Origin: Pseudomonas sp. PDM04
GTDB lineage: Bacteria; Pseudomonadota; Gammaproteobacteria; Pseudomonadales; Pseudomonadaceae
Length of the DNA: 64,000 nucleotides
Direction of reading: 5' to 3'
Assembly (NCBI RefSeq): GCF_014851765.1
Contig: NZ_JACVAI010000003.1
Coordinates: 62,001-126,000, forward strand
The translations under genes were made by a program, and so were the position numbers. The notes below the pieces were generated by a model that searched no databases, had not been told where the DNA came from, and saw only the letters and a list, made by a program, of their open reading frames with translations. Positions within the stretch are counted from its first letter, which is position 1. Each line of letters begins with the position of its first letter. Of this stretch, positions 1 to 8,840 are shown piece by piece.

Positions 1-614
1 ATCCTGGCGGTGTCGACGACGCCGAAATAGAACGACATGGCGAAGCCCACCAGCACGCCGGAAATGATCGGCACCAGGCGGAAAATGCCCTTGCCGAACA
101 CCGCGACGACCAGGGTGGTCAGCAGCGCCGGCATCGAGATCAGCATCGCGGTCTGGTAGTGGATCAGCTCGGTGCCGTCCCCCGCCTTGCCCATCGCCAT
201 GTTGGCGGCGATCGGAGCCATGGCCAGGCCGATGGAGATGATCACCGGGCCAATCACCACCGGCGGCAGCAACCGGTCAATAAAGCCGGTGCCCTTGATC
301 TTCACGGCCAGGCCGAGGAAGGTGTAGACGAAACCCGCCGCCATCACGCCGCCCATGGTCGCCGCGAGCCCGAACTGGCCCTTGGCGAGAATGATCGGGG
401 TAATGAAGGCGAAGCTCGATGCCAGGAATACCGGCACCTGGCGTCCGGTGACGACCTGAAACAGGATCGTCCCCAGGCCCGCGGTGAACAGCGCCACGTT
501 GGGGTCGAGGCCGGTAATCAGCGGCATCAACACCAGGGCGCCAAACGCCACGAACAGCATCTGGGCGCCGGACAGCACCGTGCGCCAGAGCGGATCGTTG
601 AACTCCTGCTGCAT
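1..614 (-). CDS. uraA: Uracil permease UraA (3' part outside the window)
   Basis: Inner-membrane uracil:proton symporter of the nucleobase-ascorbate transporter (NCS2) family. The first 204 or so residues lie here and the gene runs off the left edge. The start is the ATG at 614, two bases after the upp stop, so upp and uraA form one salvage operon on the minus strand. The protein begins MQQEFNDPLWRTVLSGAQ and continues with hydrophobic segments containing FASSFAFITPII and PPVVIGPVIISIG, both typical of UraA. The charged residues that bind uracil in E. coli UraA lie further on and cannot be checked. Family assignment is firm; substrate is inferred from the upp neighbour. Confidence 0.93.
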   Translation of the reverse strand, partial: MQQEFNDPLWRTVLSGAQMLFVAFGALVLMPLITGLDPNVALFTAGLGTILFQVVTGRQVPVFLASSFAFITPIILAKGQFGLAATMGGVMAAGFVYTFLGLAVKIKGTGFIDRLLPPVVIGPVIISIGLAMAPIAANMAMGKAGDGTELIHYQTAMLISMPALLTTLVVAVFGKGIFRLVPIISGVLVGFAMSFYFGVVDTAR

Positions 615-616
615 GG

Positions 617-1255
617 TTACGCGTCCTTCTGCTTGGTGCCGAAGATCTTGTCGCCGGCATCGCCCAGGCCAGGAATGATGTAGCCATGTTCGTTGAGCTT
701 CTGGTCAATCGAGGCGGTGTAGATGGTCACGTCCGGGTGAGCCTTCTCGACAGCGGCGATGCCTTCGGGCGCCGCGACCAGGACCATGGCGCGGATGTCA
801 CGGCAACCGGCCTTTTTCAGCAGGTCGATGGTGGCGACCATGGAGCTGCCGGTGGCGAGCATCGGGTCGATGATCATCGCCAGGCGTTCGTCGATTTCCG
901 GAACCAGTTTTTCCAGATAGGTGTGGGCCTGCAGCGTCTCCTCGTTGCGGGCCACGCCCACGGCACTGACCTTGGCGCCCGGAATCAGGCTGAGCACGCC
1001 TTCGAGCATGCCGATACCGGCGCGCAGGATCGGCACGACGGTGATTTTCTTGCCGGCGATTTTCTCCACCGACACGGTGCCGCACCAACCTGGAATATCG
1101 TAGGTTTCCAGCGGCAGGTCCTTGGTGGCTTCATAGGTCAGCAGGGCGCCGACTTCCTGGGCGAGTTCGCGAAAATTCTTGGTGCTGATGTCTGCGCGGC
1201 GCATCAGGCCGAGTTTATGACGGATCAGCGGATGGCGGATCTCGAGGATGGGCAT
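617..1255 (-). CDS. upp: Uracil phosphoribosyltransferase
   Basis: Cytosolic salvage enzyme that joins uracil and PRPP to give UMP. The 212-residue protein (start at the ATG at 1255, [16 protein letters not shown]) has the usual family length. The PRPP-binding loop [12 protein letters not shown] and the C-terminal uracil-binding stretch [12 protein letters not shown] are visible. An in-frame start 24 bases upstream is possible but would add an unconserved MPAAGAFP extension. It lies just ahead of uraA, pairing uptake with phosphoribosylation, and is divergent from hpt across about 160 bases that should hold both promoters. Confidence 0.97.
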   Translation of the reverse strand: MPILEIRHPLIRHKLGLMRRADISTKNFRELAQEVGALLTYEATKDLPLETYDIPGWCGTVSVEKIAGKKITVVPILRAGIGMLEGVLSLIPGAKVSAVGVARNEETLQAHTYLEKLVPEIDERLAMIIDPMLATGSSMVATIDLLKKAGCRDIRAMVLVAAPEGIAAVEKAHPDVTIYTASIDQKLNEHGYIIPGLGDAGDKIFGTKQKDA

Positions 1256-1417
1256 GGGAAAGGCTCCGGCGGCGGGCAAAAAAACCGGCCTAGATTAATC
1301 TATCCGAGGGTGTTGTCCTATAGACATAGAGTACGTTAGTCCACAAACGCTTGATCTGACCTCGCGGGATGCGTACCTTTGCCCGCTTTTCCTGAACCGC
1401 CACCCTTGGAGAGCGCC

Positions 1418-1975
1418 ATGTCCGCTGATCTCGAGCATATCCGTCAAATCATGCGAGAGGCTGACTGCCTGTACACCGAAGCTGAAGTCGAGGCGGCCAT
1501 CGCCCGCGTGGGTGCGCACATCAATGAGCAACTGGCCGACAGCAACCCGGTGGTGTTCTGTGTGATGAACGGCGGTCTGATTTTCGCCGGCAAGCTGCTC
1601 ACCCACCTGCAATTCCCGCTGGAAGCGTCCTACCTGCACGCCACCCGCTATCGCAATGAAACCAGCGGCGGCGATTTGTTCTGGAAAGCCAAGCCGGAAG
1701 TGTCGTTCATCGACCGCGATGTGCTGATCATCGACGACATCCTCGACGAAGGTCACACCCTGGGCGCGATCATCGACTTCTGCAAACACGCCGGTGCGCG
1801 CAAGGTGCACACCGCCGTGCTGATCGACAAGGACCACGACCGCAAGGCGCGTCCGGACCTGAAAGCCGATTTCGTCGGCCTGCCGTGCATCGACCGCTAC
1901 ATCTTCGGCTATGGCATGGACTACAAGGGCTACTGGCGCAACGCCAACGGGATTTTTGCCGTTAAAGGAATGTAA
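1418..1975 (+). CDS. hpt: Hypoxanthine-guanine phosphoribosyltransferase
   Basis: Purine salvage enzyme of 185 residues that makes IMP or GMP from the free base and PRPP. The PRPP signature VLIIDDILDEGHTLGAI is present near residue 110. The start is the ATG at 1418 after TTGGAGAGCGCC, which gives MSADLEHIRQIMREAD. An upstream start at 1379 would add 13 unconserved residues. The same hpt/upp/uraA order occurs in other Pseudomonas. It is followed after 3 bases by the cupin gene, implying co-transcription. Exact preference between hypoxanthine and guanine cannot be read from sequence. Confidence 0.9.
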   Translation: MSADLEHIRQIMREADCLYTEAEVEAAIARVGAHINEQLADSNPVVFCVMNGGLIFAGKLLTHLQFPLEASYLHATRYRNETSGGDLFWKAKPEVSFIDRDVLIIDDILDEGHTLGAIIDFCKHAGARKVHTAVLIDKDHDRKARPDLKADFVGLPCIDRYIFGYGMDYKGYWRNANGIFAVKGM

Positions 1976-1978
1976 GCC

Positions 1979-2461
1979 ATGAGCACGCCGCGCTTTCTTG
2001 ACCAGACCCTGTTCAGCGAACTTGCCGAGAAAGCCGGGGCCAATCCTCGCGGGCGCCAGCACCACAACTTCCATCAGATGGAGGAGCCTTGCCACCGAAT
2101 GGCGGTGGGCTTGCAACCGGCGACGTACATCCCGCCGCATCGACACCTGGGGCACGACAAGGCGGAAACGCTACTGGTCCTCAAAGGACGCCTGGGCCTG
2201 TTGATCTTCGACGAGTCCGGCGCGGTGGTGCGCAAACAGATCCTTCAGGCGGGTGGCGAGTGCGTGGGGGTGGACCTGCCGCCCGGCGTGTTCCACGGCC
2301 TGGTGGTGCTGGAAGCCGACAGCCTGATGTTCGAGTGCAAGGCCGGCCCTTACCGGCCGGTGGGCGAAGGTGAGCTCGCGTCTTGGGCGCCCCGTGAAGG
2401 CGAGCCTGGCGTGGCTGAGTACCAGGCCTGGATGCGTGGGCAGTTCATGGAACGTCTGTAG
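1979..2461 (+). CDS. WbuC-type cupin-fold metalloprotein
   Basis: A 160-residue single-domain cupin. The first cupin motif is visible as PPHRHLGHDKAETLLVLKG (two His and a Glu as likely metal ligands) and the second as LPPGVFHGLVV (third His). The family is named after WbuC of O-antigen clusters, but no glycan genes are nearby, so its substrate is unknown. It starts 3 bases after hpt and is probably translated from the same transcript. Its stop codon lies inside a REP palindrome. Confidence 0.8.
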   Translation: MSTPRFLDQTLFSELAEKAGANPRGRQHHNFHQMEEPCHRMAVGLQPATYIPPHRHLGHDKAETLLVLKGRLGLLIFDESGAVVRKQILQAGGECVGVDLPPGVFHGLVVLEADSLMFECKAGPYRPVGEGELASWAPREGEPGVAEYQAWMRGQFMERL

Positions 2462-2556
2462 GAGTGAGCTTGCTCGCGAAGCATGCATGACCAATGCGCG
2501 GTACCAGACTGCCAGCGTTATTGTTAATGTCCATCGCGAGCAAGCTCGCTCCTACA
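2458..2556. repeat. Pair of inverted REP elements
   Basis: GTAGGAGTGAGCTTGCTCGCGAA (2458-2480) and its near reverse complement at 2532-2556 flank a 51-base spacer, the usual two-REP (REPIN-like) arrangement. The left copy overlaps the stop codon of the upstream cupin gene. The core differs slightly (TAGGAGTGAGC) from the other copies in this window. Confidence 0.85.
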
Positions 2557-2567
2557 AGAGGTCTGTG

Positions 2568-3053
2568 ATGAATCCGTTGATCCGCTGCTGCGCCGCCCTG
2601 TTGCTCTCCCTCAGCCTGCCGCTGGCGGCCGCGCCTGCGCCGATGCACGCGCAGTTCCTGCCGCCCGATGACCTGACCCTGAGGGAGGCCGAGCCTGAGC
2701 AACAACAGTTGCTGCAGGTCACCGAGTACTCGGTGGTGGTCGGCAGCCAGCGCCAGTCCAACCAGCAGCCGATCCCGGTGACCTCGCCCTTGCTGATTCG
2801 CCTGAAGGGCAAGTCCTTGAACAAGGGCGCGACCATCAATCAGGTGCTGGTGAACTTCGACGGCGAAAGCAAAAGCCTGAAAAAGCCGATCTACGACGAC
2901 AAGAGCAAGACCCTGACGCTGTTTTACCCGCTGGCGCAATACCGCGTGGTGATCGACCTGTTGCGTAATGAAACGGTGTATTGCCAGTTCCTCAGCTACG
3001 CCAACGGCCATGTCTGGGCTGACCTGCACACCGGCGCCGTGCGTTCGCGTTGA
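2568..3053 (+). CDS. Conserved exported protein of unknown function
   Basis: 161 residues. The ATG at 2568, with AAGAGGT upstream, gives MNPLIRCCAALLLSLSLPLAAA, a clear Sec signal peptide probably cut after the AAA/APA region. An earlier in-frame start would translate the REP element and is unlikely. The mature part is hydrophilic with many Gln and Lys and no Cys pair, lipobox or membrane segment after the signal, so a soluble periplasmic protein is most likely. A counterpart sits at the same place near hpt in other Pseudomonas, but I recognise no domain. Confidence 0.75.
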   Translation: MNPLIRCCAALLLSLSLPLAAAPAPMHAQFLPPDDLTLREAEPEQQQLLQVTEYSVVVGSQRQSNQQPIPVTSPLLIRLKGKSLNKGATINQVLVNFDGESKSLKKPIYDDKSKTLTLFYPLAQYRVVIDLLRNETVYCQFLSYANGHVWADLHTGAVRSR

Positions 3054-3116
3054 GCCGGGCGGTCGGTGAAGGGTAAACTGCCTGCCCCGTGAAATGTCTG
3101 CGAGCTGGAGTCGGCA

Positions 3117-3404
3117 ATGCGTAAAGATAAGAAGCAAGTGATTGGTGACGAGATCGGCGACGAGCAGATCAAGTTGTTCCTCGATTTCGACCCGGTCGAC
3201 GCCACTTCGCCGTCCCTGCACAAACTGATCAAGGCCTATCGTGGCCTGCGTATCGATGACTTCGAGCGCTTCCTGGTGTTCTTCGTTGCCGCCGGCTTTG
3301 ATCTGGATGGCAAGGACGCACAGGGCAACGATTTCATTGCGTTGATCAAGGACCAGCGCAACGCCGCCGAATACATCGAGCTGATCAACGCCGCGCGCGG
3401 CTGA
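3117..3404 (+). CDS. PA4642-family conserved small protein
   Basis: A 95-residue acidic cytosolic protein, MRKDKKQVIGDEIGDEQIKL. It has no signal or membrane segment. A Lys-rich N-terminus is followed by alternating hydrophobic and charged segments ending QRNAAEYIELINAARG. The second half, with DLDGKDAQGNDFIALIKDQ, looks like one degenerate ankyrin-like helix pair. The position before mqo matches the conserved PA4642-type gene of other pseudomonads. Function is unknown. It ends at a shared bidirectional terminator facing mqo. Confidence 0.75.
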   Translation: MRKDKKQVIGDEIGDEQIKLFLDFDPVDATSPSLHKLIKAYRGLRIDDFERFLVFFVAAGFDLDGKDAQGNDFIALIKDQRNAAEYIELINAARG

Positions 3405-3425
3405 CGGCTTTCAGGCGGCACAAAA

Positions 3426-3460
3426 AAACGCCCCGCTCTCGATGAGAGCGGGGCGTTTTT
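3426..3460. terminator. Bidirectional intrinsic terminator
   Basis: ACGCCCCGCTCT / AGAGCGGGGCGT form a perfect 12-bp stem (3428-3439 and 3445-3456) with a 5-base loop, an A-run before and a T-run after. It serves the small gene on the plus strand and mqo on the minus strand. Confidence 0.93.
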
Positions 3461-3472
3461 CATGGGCTCGAA

Positions 3473-4981
3473 TCAAGCGAAGCTTGGCGTCTCGCTGCTT
3501 TCTTCGACCAGTTCCAGCGCGATGTTGTTCTGCGCGTTGATCTTGCGGTACAGCGCGGCATCGGTTTCCAGCTGTTTTTCACGGGCCGGGAAGATTTCCG
3601 CCAGTTTGGTGGCCCATTCGCCGGACGCTTTGCCCGGGAAACATTTCTCGATCAGTTCCAGCATGATCGAAACGGTCACCGAGGCACCAGGCGAAGCGCC
3701 GAGCAGTGCCGCCAGGGAACCGTCTCTGGCCGCGACCAGTTCGGTACCGAATTGCAGGATGCCGCCCTTTTTCGGGTCCTTCTTGATGATCTGCACCCGT
3801 TGGCCAGCCACTTCCAGGCGCCAGTCCTCGGCTTTGGCCTGAGGGTAGAAGCGGCGCAGGGACTCCAGGCGCTGCTCCATCGATTGCATCACTTCGCTGA
3901 CCAGGTACTTGGTCAGGTCCATGTTGTTCTTCGCCACGGCAAGCATCGGACCGATGTTGCCGGCGCGAACCGACAGCGGCAGGTCCATGAAGGAGCCGTG
4001 CTTGAGGAACTTGGTGGTGAAACCGGCATAAGGTCCGAACAGCAGGGACTTCTTGCCATCGACCACACGGGTGTCCAGGTGCGGCACGGACATGGGCGGC
4101 GAACCCACGGCGGCCTGGCTGTACACCTTGGCCTGGTGGTGTTTGACCACTTCCGGGTTGTCGCAACGCAGCCACTGGCCGCTGATCGGGAAGCCGCCGA
4201 AGCCTTTGCTTTCCTCGATGCCCGAGGCCTGCAGCAACGGCAACGCCGCGCCGCCCGCGCCAAGGAACACGAACTTGGCGTCGACTTCACGGGTATTGCC
4301 GCTGTTGACGTCCTTGATGCTGACGGTCCAGCCGCCGTTGTTGCGCTTCAGGCCGGTCACGCGCTTGCAGTACTTGACCTGGGCATCGGGCGCGCTGGTC
4401 AGGTGCTTGAGCAACTGGTTGGTCAGGGCGCCGAAGTTGACATCGGTGCCATTGATGACGCGGGTCGCGGCGAGCACTTCATCAGCCGGACGGCCTGGCA
4501 TCATCAGCGGCATCCACTCGGCCATTTTGGCCTTGTCTTCGGTGTACTCCATGTCGGCGAAGGCGTGATGCTTGCTCAGCACCTTGAAGCGTTCCTTGAG
4601 GAACGATACGCCACTGTCGCCTTGAACGAAGCTCAGGTGCGGCACCGGACTGATGAAGGATTTGCACGAACCGAAGGTGCCTTTTTTGGTCAGGTAGGAC
4701 CAGAACTGCTTCGACACCTCGAACTGGGTGTTGATGTGCACGGCTTTCTTGATGTCGACGACGCCGTCGGCGCCCTGGGGCGTGTAGTTGAGCTCACACA
4801 GCCCGGCGTGACCGGTACCGGCGTTGTTCCACGGGTTGGAACTCTCCGCCGCACCGGAATCCATCAGCTCGACGACTTCCAGCTTGATCGCGGGGTCGAG
4901 CTCTTTGAGCAGCACGGCCAGGGTGGCGCTCATGATGCCGGCCCCTACCAGTACTACGTCGACTGCTTCGTTATGCGCCAT
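3473..4981 (-). CDS. mqo: Malate:quinone oxidoreductase
   Basis: Membrane-associated FAD enzyme that oxidises malate to oxaloacetate and passes electrons to quinone, serving the TCA cycle. The 502-residue protein opens with the dinucleotide-binding motif [18 protein letters not shown] (residues 8-25) and includes [20 protein letters not shown], typical of Mqo. Length is normal. The start at 4981 is preceded by TTGGAG at good spacing. Pseudomonads usually have more than one mqo; which paralogue this is cannot be decided by eye, though the neighbourhood matches mqoB of P. aeruginosa. Confidence 0.96.
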   Translation of the reverse strand: MAHNEAVDVVLVGAGIMSATLAVLLKELDPAIKLEVVELMDSGAAESSNPWNNAGTGHAGLCELNYTPQGADGVVDIKKAVHINTQFEVSKQFWSYLTKKGTFGSCKSFISPVPHLSFVQGDSGVSFLKERFKVLSKHHAFADMEYTEDKAKMAEWMPLMMPGRPADEVLAATRVINGTDVNFGALTNQLLKHLTSAPDAQVKYCKRVTGLKRNNGGWTVSIKDVNSGNTREVDAKFVFLGAGGAALPLLQASGIEESKGFGGFPISGQWLRCDNPEVVKHHQAKVYSQAAVGSPPMSVPHLDTRVVDGKKSLLFGPYAGFTTKFLKHGSFMDLPLSVRAGNIGPMLAVAKNNMDLTKYLVSEVMQSMEQRLESLRRFYPQAKAEDWRLEVAGQRVQIIKKDPKKGGILQFGTELVAARDGSLAALLGASPGASVTVSIMLELIEKCFPGKASGEWATKLAEIFPAREKQLETDAALYRKINAQNNIALELVEESSETPSFA

Positions 4982-5719
4982 TTAACGCGTCTCCAAAATC
5001 TGCAGCACCAAATTGACGGCATGGCTGCCAGGAGTGACGGGGCGTATCTGTGTTGCCCCAGGTACCCATGGCAGGATCGCCATGTCCGAATCTTCGCAAT
5101 TTTTCGCAACTTCGACGGACGCTGCCTGCCGGGCTCGATCAGAGTCACATGAACTCATTTCAGCGGGCGGCTGGCAATTCGACTTATGGTCGAGACCTCC
5201 GTTCGTGCAACCAAATCCGTAGCGGACAGGCTTCAGGCTCCGGTGTTCGAGGTGTACTCGGTCCTGTGTCGTCGGGCTGTTTCAGACGCTAATGGTGCAT
5301 ATTCAGACGCAAAACTATTCATTTGCTCGCCACACTCTTGTGAAGTTGTGAAAACCCGTTTTTTTCACGCTCTTTTGAAGACGTGAACCTCAAAAAGGGC
5401 TGTCCCAGCCTGGCACCGTGCCCGGATGGATGGCCGCCATGGGGTGCATGACGGGCAAAACGGGCAAACAGCTCAGTGACCGAGCGTAACGACAGCTCTG
5501 CAGATTCGCGAAAAGAGGGGGTTGCTCAAGGAACAGCAAGCGCGCCAGCTTCACTCGATCTGTGTGGGCGGCTCTCTGTGGGGCGGTGCGGGGTGCCAAA
5601 ACCGAAGCATTGGCGATGCTGCGAGGCCCGATCAGGAGACGTCCTTATAATCGGGGGGAGATTGTATCTAAGAAACGCAGGGAAATGGACGTGTTTAATG
5701 ACTTTTATTAGGCGTCTGG
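4982..5719. other. Long intergenic region without a recognised gene
   Basis: About 740 bases between the mqo start and the next gene. Short open frames here lack ribosome sites and look unlike proteins. The stretch 5281-5390 is much more AT-rich than its surroundings and ends in an imperfect palindrome at 5364-5387 (TTCACG-C-TCTT-TTG-AAGA-CGTGAA). It has no T-run after it on either strand, so it looks more like a protein-binding site than a terminator. A small RNA or leader for mqo is possible but not shown. Confidence 0.5.
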
Positions 5720-5953
5720 TCAGGTTGCCAGCAGTTGCTGGGCCCTGGCGCGGGGTCGACGCGGGCTGACACGGGCGCTGGCGGGCAGGGGATGATGCAG
5801 CCAGTTGAGGCGGATTTCCTCGATTTCGACCCAGCCTTCGCCCATGGGCTGCAGGTTGCATTGCTTGAATGCCTGGCAATGACCGTTGTGATCGAGCAGG
5901 GCGAAGCAACGGTGCAACGGTCGAGGTGCAAACAACGAGATCAGGTAGCGCAT
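5720..5953 (-). CDS. Conserved 77-residue Pseudomonas protein of unknown function
   Basis: Small protein starting MRYLISLFAPRPLHRCFALL, with a compact middle (GEGWVEIEEIRLNWLHHPLP) and a basic tail rich in Arg and Ala. I recall similar small proteins in other pseudomonads, and an aromatic-rich core of this kind is unlikely by chance. The basic tail could contact nucleic acid, but that is a guess. No operon partner: mqo lies on the same strand about 740 bases beyond its end, and the next gene on the other side, yajG, is divergent. Confidence 0.6.
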   Translation of the reverse strand: MRYLISLFAPRPLHRCFALLDHNGHCQAFKQCNLQPMGEGWVEIEEIRLNWLHHPLPASARVSPRRPRARAQQLLAT

Positions 5954-6152
5954 GGCCGGTTACCTTGAGGGGTGATGGCTGTGGAGGTTGTCAAAAAAGC
6001 GTGACGTGCAAGTGTACGGAGGGTGAAATCTGTGTGACAGGCGTGGAATCCGAAGGTCTTGTCGGACTAATCCTTGATTGTTGCGCTGGTTCGCCGCACA
6101 GGCGCACCGCTATACTGCCGGCCTGTCTGTGCCTGATTCTGGAGAGAAGAGC

Positions 6153-6737
6153 ATGTTGCAACGCTTGTTGTTCGGTTTGATCACTGTGACCAGCTTGACG
6201 CTGGTTGGCTGCGCCCACAGCCCGCAACAACTCAATCCGGAGCCGAAGCTGACGACTCAGCTGGCGCCGGTCGGCCACGGCCAGCCTGTGGTGGTGCGCG
6301 TGGTGGATGGTCGTCCTTCACCGACCCTGGGCACCCGTGGCGGTCTGTATCCCGAGACCAGCGCGATCACCGTGCAGGGCGCGCAGATCCTGCCGAAGTT
6401 GCAGGCACAGGCCGAAGCGGCCGTGCGTCTGCTGGGCTTCACCCCGACGTCCAATGCCCTGAATGCCCCGCAACTGACCGTCACCCTGGCCGAGCTGAAG
6501 TATCAGTCGCCCAAGGAAGGCATGTACGTGACCGAGGCCACCATCGGTGCGACGTTCCGCTCCGATGTGCAGAACGCCAACCGTCGCTACAGCGGTCGTT
6601 ACGGCGCGTCCCTGGACCAGCGTTTCGGCATGGCGCCGAACCAGGAAACCAACACCAAGCTGGTCAGCGATGTGTTGAGCGATGCGCTGACGCGTCTGTT
6701 CAAGGACCCGACCGTGGGTCAGATCCTCGGCGAATGA
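6153..6737 (+). CDS. YajG-family outer-membrane lipoprotein
   Basis: 194 residues starting at the ATG at 6153 after GGAGAGAAGAGC. The N-terminus MLQRLLFGLITVTSLTLVGC ends in a lipobox (LVGC), so Cys20 should be lipidated. The next residues (AHSP) do not include Asp at +2, so outer-membrane sorting is expected. The body carries VVVRVVDGRPSPTLGTRGG and is typical of YajG-like proteins, whose role is poorly known. A strong hairpin follows the stop codon. Confidence 0.85.
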   Translation: MLQRLLFGLITVTSLTLVGCAHSPQQLNPEPKLTTQLAPVGHGQPVVVRVVDGRPSPTLGTRGGLYPETSAITVQGAQILPKLQAQAEAAVRLLGFTPTSNALNAPQLTVTLAELKYQSPKEGMYVTEATIGATFRSDVQNANRRYSGRYGASLDQRFGMAPNQETNTKLVSDVLSDALTRLFKDPTVGQILGE

Positions 6738-6744
6738 TGCGAGC

Positions 6745-6778
6745 CCTTGCCGGAGCGAGCAATCTCGTTCCGGCAAGG
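6745..6778. terminator. Strong hairpin after the yajG-like gene
   Basis: CCTTGCCGGAGCGAG and CTCGTTCCGGCAAGG pair over 15 positions (one G-T) around a CAAT loop. No T-run follows, so it may act as an RNA 3' end stabiliser or weak terminator between two converging genes. Confidence 0.55.
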
Positions 6779-6789
6779 TAACGTTGGGT

Positions 6790-6996
6790 TCAGGCCGCTT
6801 CGCAATAGAAATCCAGCACACTCACGCCCGTCAGCAAGTCTGCCTCAGGCAGATCCGCATGTTGATGGCCACCCAGCGCGCAGTACACCAGCCAATGTCG
6901 ATCCTGTACGTTGAAGGCGAGGCTGCCGACCAACGTTTGTTGTTCGTCGCTTTGGGCTATCAGGTAGAGGCGGTCCTGGTTTTCGGCGTGGAGCAT
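6790..6996 (-). CDS. Small conserved protein of unknown function
   Basis: 68 residues if started at the ATG at 6996 (MLHAENQDRLYLIAQSDEQQ). A TTG start at 7080 would add 28 unconserved residues. The protein is acidic, with a run LVGSLAFNVQDRHWLVYCAL that looks like a beta-hairpin, and no signal or membrane segment. It converges on yajG. No domain is recognised; the start is uncertain because no strong ribosome site precedes either candidate. Confidence 0.55.
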   Translation of the reverse strand: MLHAENQDRLYLIAQSDEQQTLVGSLAFNVQDRHWLVYCALGGHQHADLPEADLLTGVSVLDFYCEAA

Positions 6997-7188
6997 GACG
7001 ATGTCCGTGTCGGTTTTGGTGGGGCGAGAGACTGGCGTATTCAGATGACGAAGCCGTGACGCAGGACAGGAATCTGCCAAATGGTGGGTTATTTATCGCA
7101 AAACGGCGGGCAGCCCGGGTGTCTTTCGGTAGAATCCGCGCCGCAGTCGTCGGTTCGGCTGCCACACCCGTTATGTCCGAGGTTCGTG

Positions 7189-7467
7189 ATGTCGCTGCAT
7201 TTGATGACGCTGTTTACTGCCCATCCCGCCAAATTGATCAACTTGCTGGCCTTGCTGTTCGCCTTCCCGGGCAGCTGGTTGTTGCACGCCACGCGTCGCC
7301 GCGAACTGCGCGCCCAGGCCAGTCTCGCCGCGCAGCGCCAGACTCGCCCGAGCGACGAGCCAACCGTGGATTGGGCCACCTTGCGCATGAACCGGTTTTT
7401 CTATCGTTTCGGCTTTGCCTGCCTGGGGCTCGCGCTGCTGGTATCGTGGATCAGCACGCGCGTCTGA
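7189..7467 (+). CDS. Small inner-membrane protein
   Basis: 92 residues from the ATG at 7189 (MSLHLMTLFTAHPAKLINLL). Two hydrophobic segments are visible, around residues 15-33 (LINLLALLFAFPGSWLLHA) and 72-88 (YRFGFACLGLALLVSWI), separated by a basic Arg/Gln-rich loop. Two-helix topology with both ends on the same side is inferred. The upstream in-frame start at 7081 would add residues without conservation. Function unknown; a REP element follows. Confidence 0.65.
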   Translation: MSLHLMTLFTAHPAKLINLLALLFAFPGSWLLHATRRRELRAQASLAAQRQTRPSDEPTVDWATLRMNRFFYRFGFACLGLALLVSWISTRV

Positions 7468-7484
7468 GCATTCCCAAACACCAA

Positions 7485-7508
7485 TGGGAGCGAGCAGGCT
7501 CGCTCCCA
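7485..7508. repeat. Single REP palindrome
   Basis: TGGGAGCGAGCAGGCTCGCTCCCA lies between the small membrane protein gene and the converging acyltransferase gene. Confidence 0.8.
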
Positions 7509-7534
7509 CAGGTTTGTAACCAGGCAAGACGCAT

Positions 7535-8698
7535 CTAAAGCGGCAACCCGGCCTTCACCCGGTACTGATTACGAACCGGCGTGGCGTATTGCAGCACCAG
7601 GAACGGACGATGCGCTTCAGGGCAGGCGTCCAGGCGCTGTTGCCATTCTTCCTCGGCCTTGGCCAGTTCATCGGCGGCAAACACCTGGGCGGCGGTCGGC
7701 ACCTGCAACTGCGGATCGGCGTCCTGCCACTGCGCGTAAGCCAGGTAGTGCACCGGGAACAGGCGATAGCCTCCCAGAATCTGCTTGTCCATTTCGATCG
7801 CCAACTGCTTGGTGTCTTCGAACAGGTCGGTGATCGGCGCGGCGAAGTTCACATGGACCCGGCCCTTGTAGCCGGTGATGCCCTTGGCAATGCTCACATC
7901 GTCTTCGCCCGGCGCCTTGGTGTAGCTGCCAGTGGTGGCGCGGATGTAAAGCTCGCGGGCCTTGGCCTGGTCGCACGGGTCGTATTCGTAACTGATCGAC
8001 ACCGGGGTGAGGTTCAGCGAGCGGATGACCTCGCCGAACGGCTCGTCCTTGCGGCTCATGTGGAACATCTTGAGAATCGCCGACTCGGTGCGGTCATCGC
8101 CGTCCTTGGCCCGGCCTTCGGCCTGGGCGATCCAGATCGAGGCGCAATCGTTGCGGATCGAGTGGTTGATGTAGGCGGACAGCAGCTGGTAGGCCGCCAT
8201 TTTTTCCCGGCGCCCGGTGATCGAACGGTGCACGATGAAACTCTTGTTCAGGCGCATCAGGTCGCTGACGAAGGGTTTCTGCAACAGGTTGTCGCCGATC
8301 GCGATACGCGGTGTCGGCAGGCCGGCGTGGTACACGGCATAGTTGACGAAGGCCGGGTCCATCACGATGTCGCGGTGGTTGGCGATGAACAGGTAGGCAC
8401 TGCCGGACTTGAACTGCTCGACACCCGTGTAGGTCACCCCGTCCGTGGCGCGGTCGATGGTGTGGTCGACGTAATACTCGACCTTGTCCTGCAGCGTGGC
8501 CACGGAATTGACGCCGGCGAACTCACGACGCAAGCGATGCGCTATAAGAGGTTTGAGCATCCAGCCGAAGGCACCGGCGAAACGCGGAAAGCGGAAGTGG
8601 GTGAGGATATCTAGAAACGCCTTGTCGCTGAGCAACCGTGCCAGCACCGCTGGTACTTCGCTATCGTCGTAAGGTCGGATGGCATCGAATTCGCCCAT
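7535..8698 (-). CDS. Glycerolipid acyltransferase-like protein (PlsB/PlsC superfamily)
   Basis: 387 residues beginning MGEFDAIRPYDDSEVP; a second ATG one codon earlier (8701) is equally possible, both after AAGAGAG. The acyltransferase block ANHRDIVMDPAF is near residue 135 and a later block IWIAQAEGRAKDGDD resembles the acyl-acceptor motif III region. The catalytic His and Asp are five residues apart (H-X5-D) rather than the usual four. No transmembrane segment is obvious, so it may be peripheral. Acyl donor and acceptor are unknown. It is transcribed away from the CPXCG/DUF2007 pair. Confidence 0.8.
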   Translation of the reverse strand: MGEFDAIRPYDDSEVPAVLARLLSDKAFLDILTHFRFPRFAGAFGWMLKPLIAHRLRREFAGVNSVATLQDKVEYYVDHTIDRATDGVTYTGVEQFKSGSAYLFIANHRDIVMDPAFVNYAVYHAGLPTPRIAIGDNLLQKPFVSDLMRLNKSFIVHRSITGRREKMAAYQLLSAYINHSIRNDCASIWIAQAEGRAKDGDDRTESAILKMFHMSRKDEPFGEVIRSLNLTPVSISYEYDPCDQAKARELYIRATTGSYTKAPGEDDVSIAKGITGYKGRVHVNFAAPITDLFEDTKQLAIEMDKQILGGYRLFPVHYLAYAQWQDADPQLQVPTAAQVFAADELAKAEEEWQQRLDACPEAHRPFLVLQYATPVRNQYRVKAGLPL

Positions 8699-8840
8699 CA
8701 TGCTCTCTTGTTGGAAACGGCTAGGGTAAGTAAAGGTTTTGATCGAAAACCGACGGGGCACGGTCTGAAAAGGTAGCCAGACACCAATAGCCCTGCAAAT
8801 AGACCGGCGATTATACGCACAAGTCACCCGGGAGACCGCG

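Noticed and set aside
159..683. Plus-strand open frame of 174 residues across uraA/upp
   Set aside because: It runs antisense to uraA and has a His/Arg/Gly-rich composition typical of GC-rich shadow frames.
5361..5390. Possible terminator in the mqo gap
   Set aside because: The palindrome has a T-run before it and no T-run after it on either strand, so it does not fit an intrinsic terminator.
5476..5769. 97-residue plus-strand frame in the mqo gap
   Set aside because: No ribosome site, no plausible folding pattern, and it overlaps the better supported minus-strand gene at 5720-5953.
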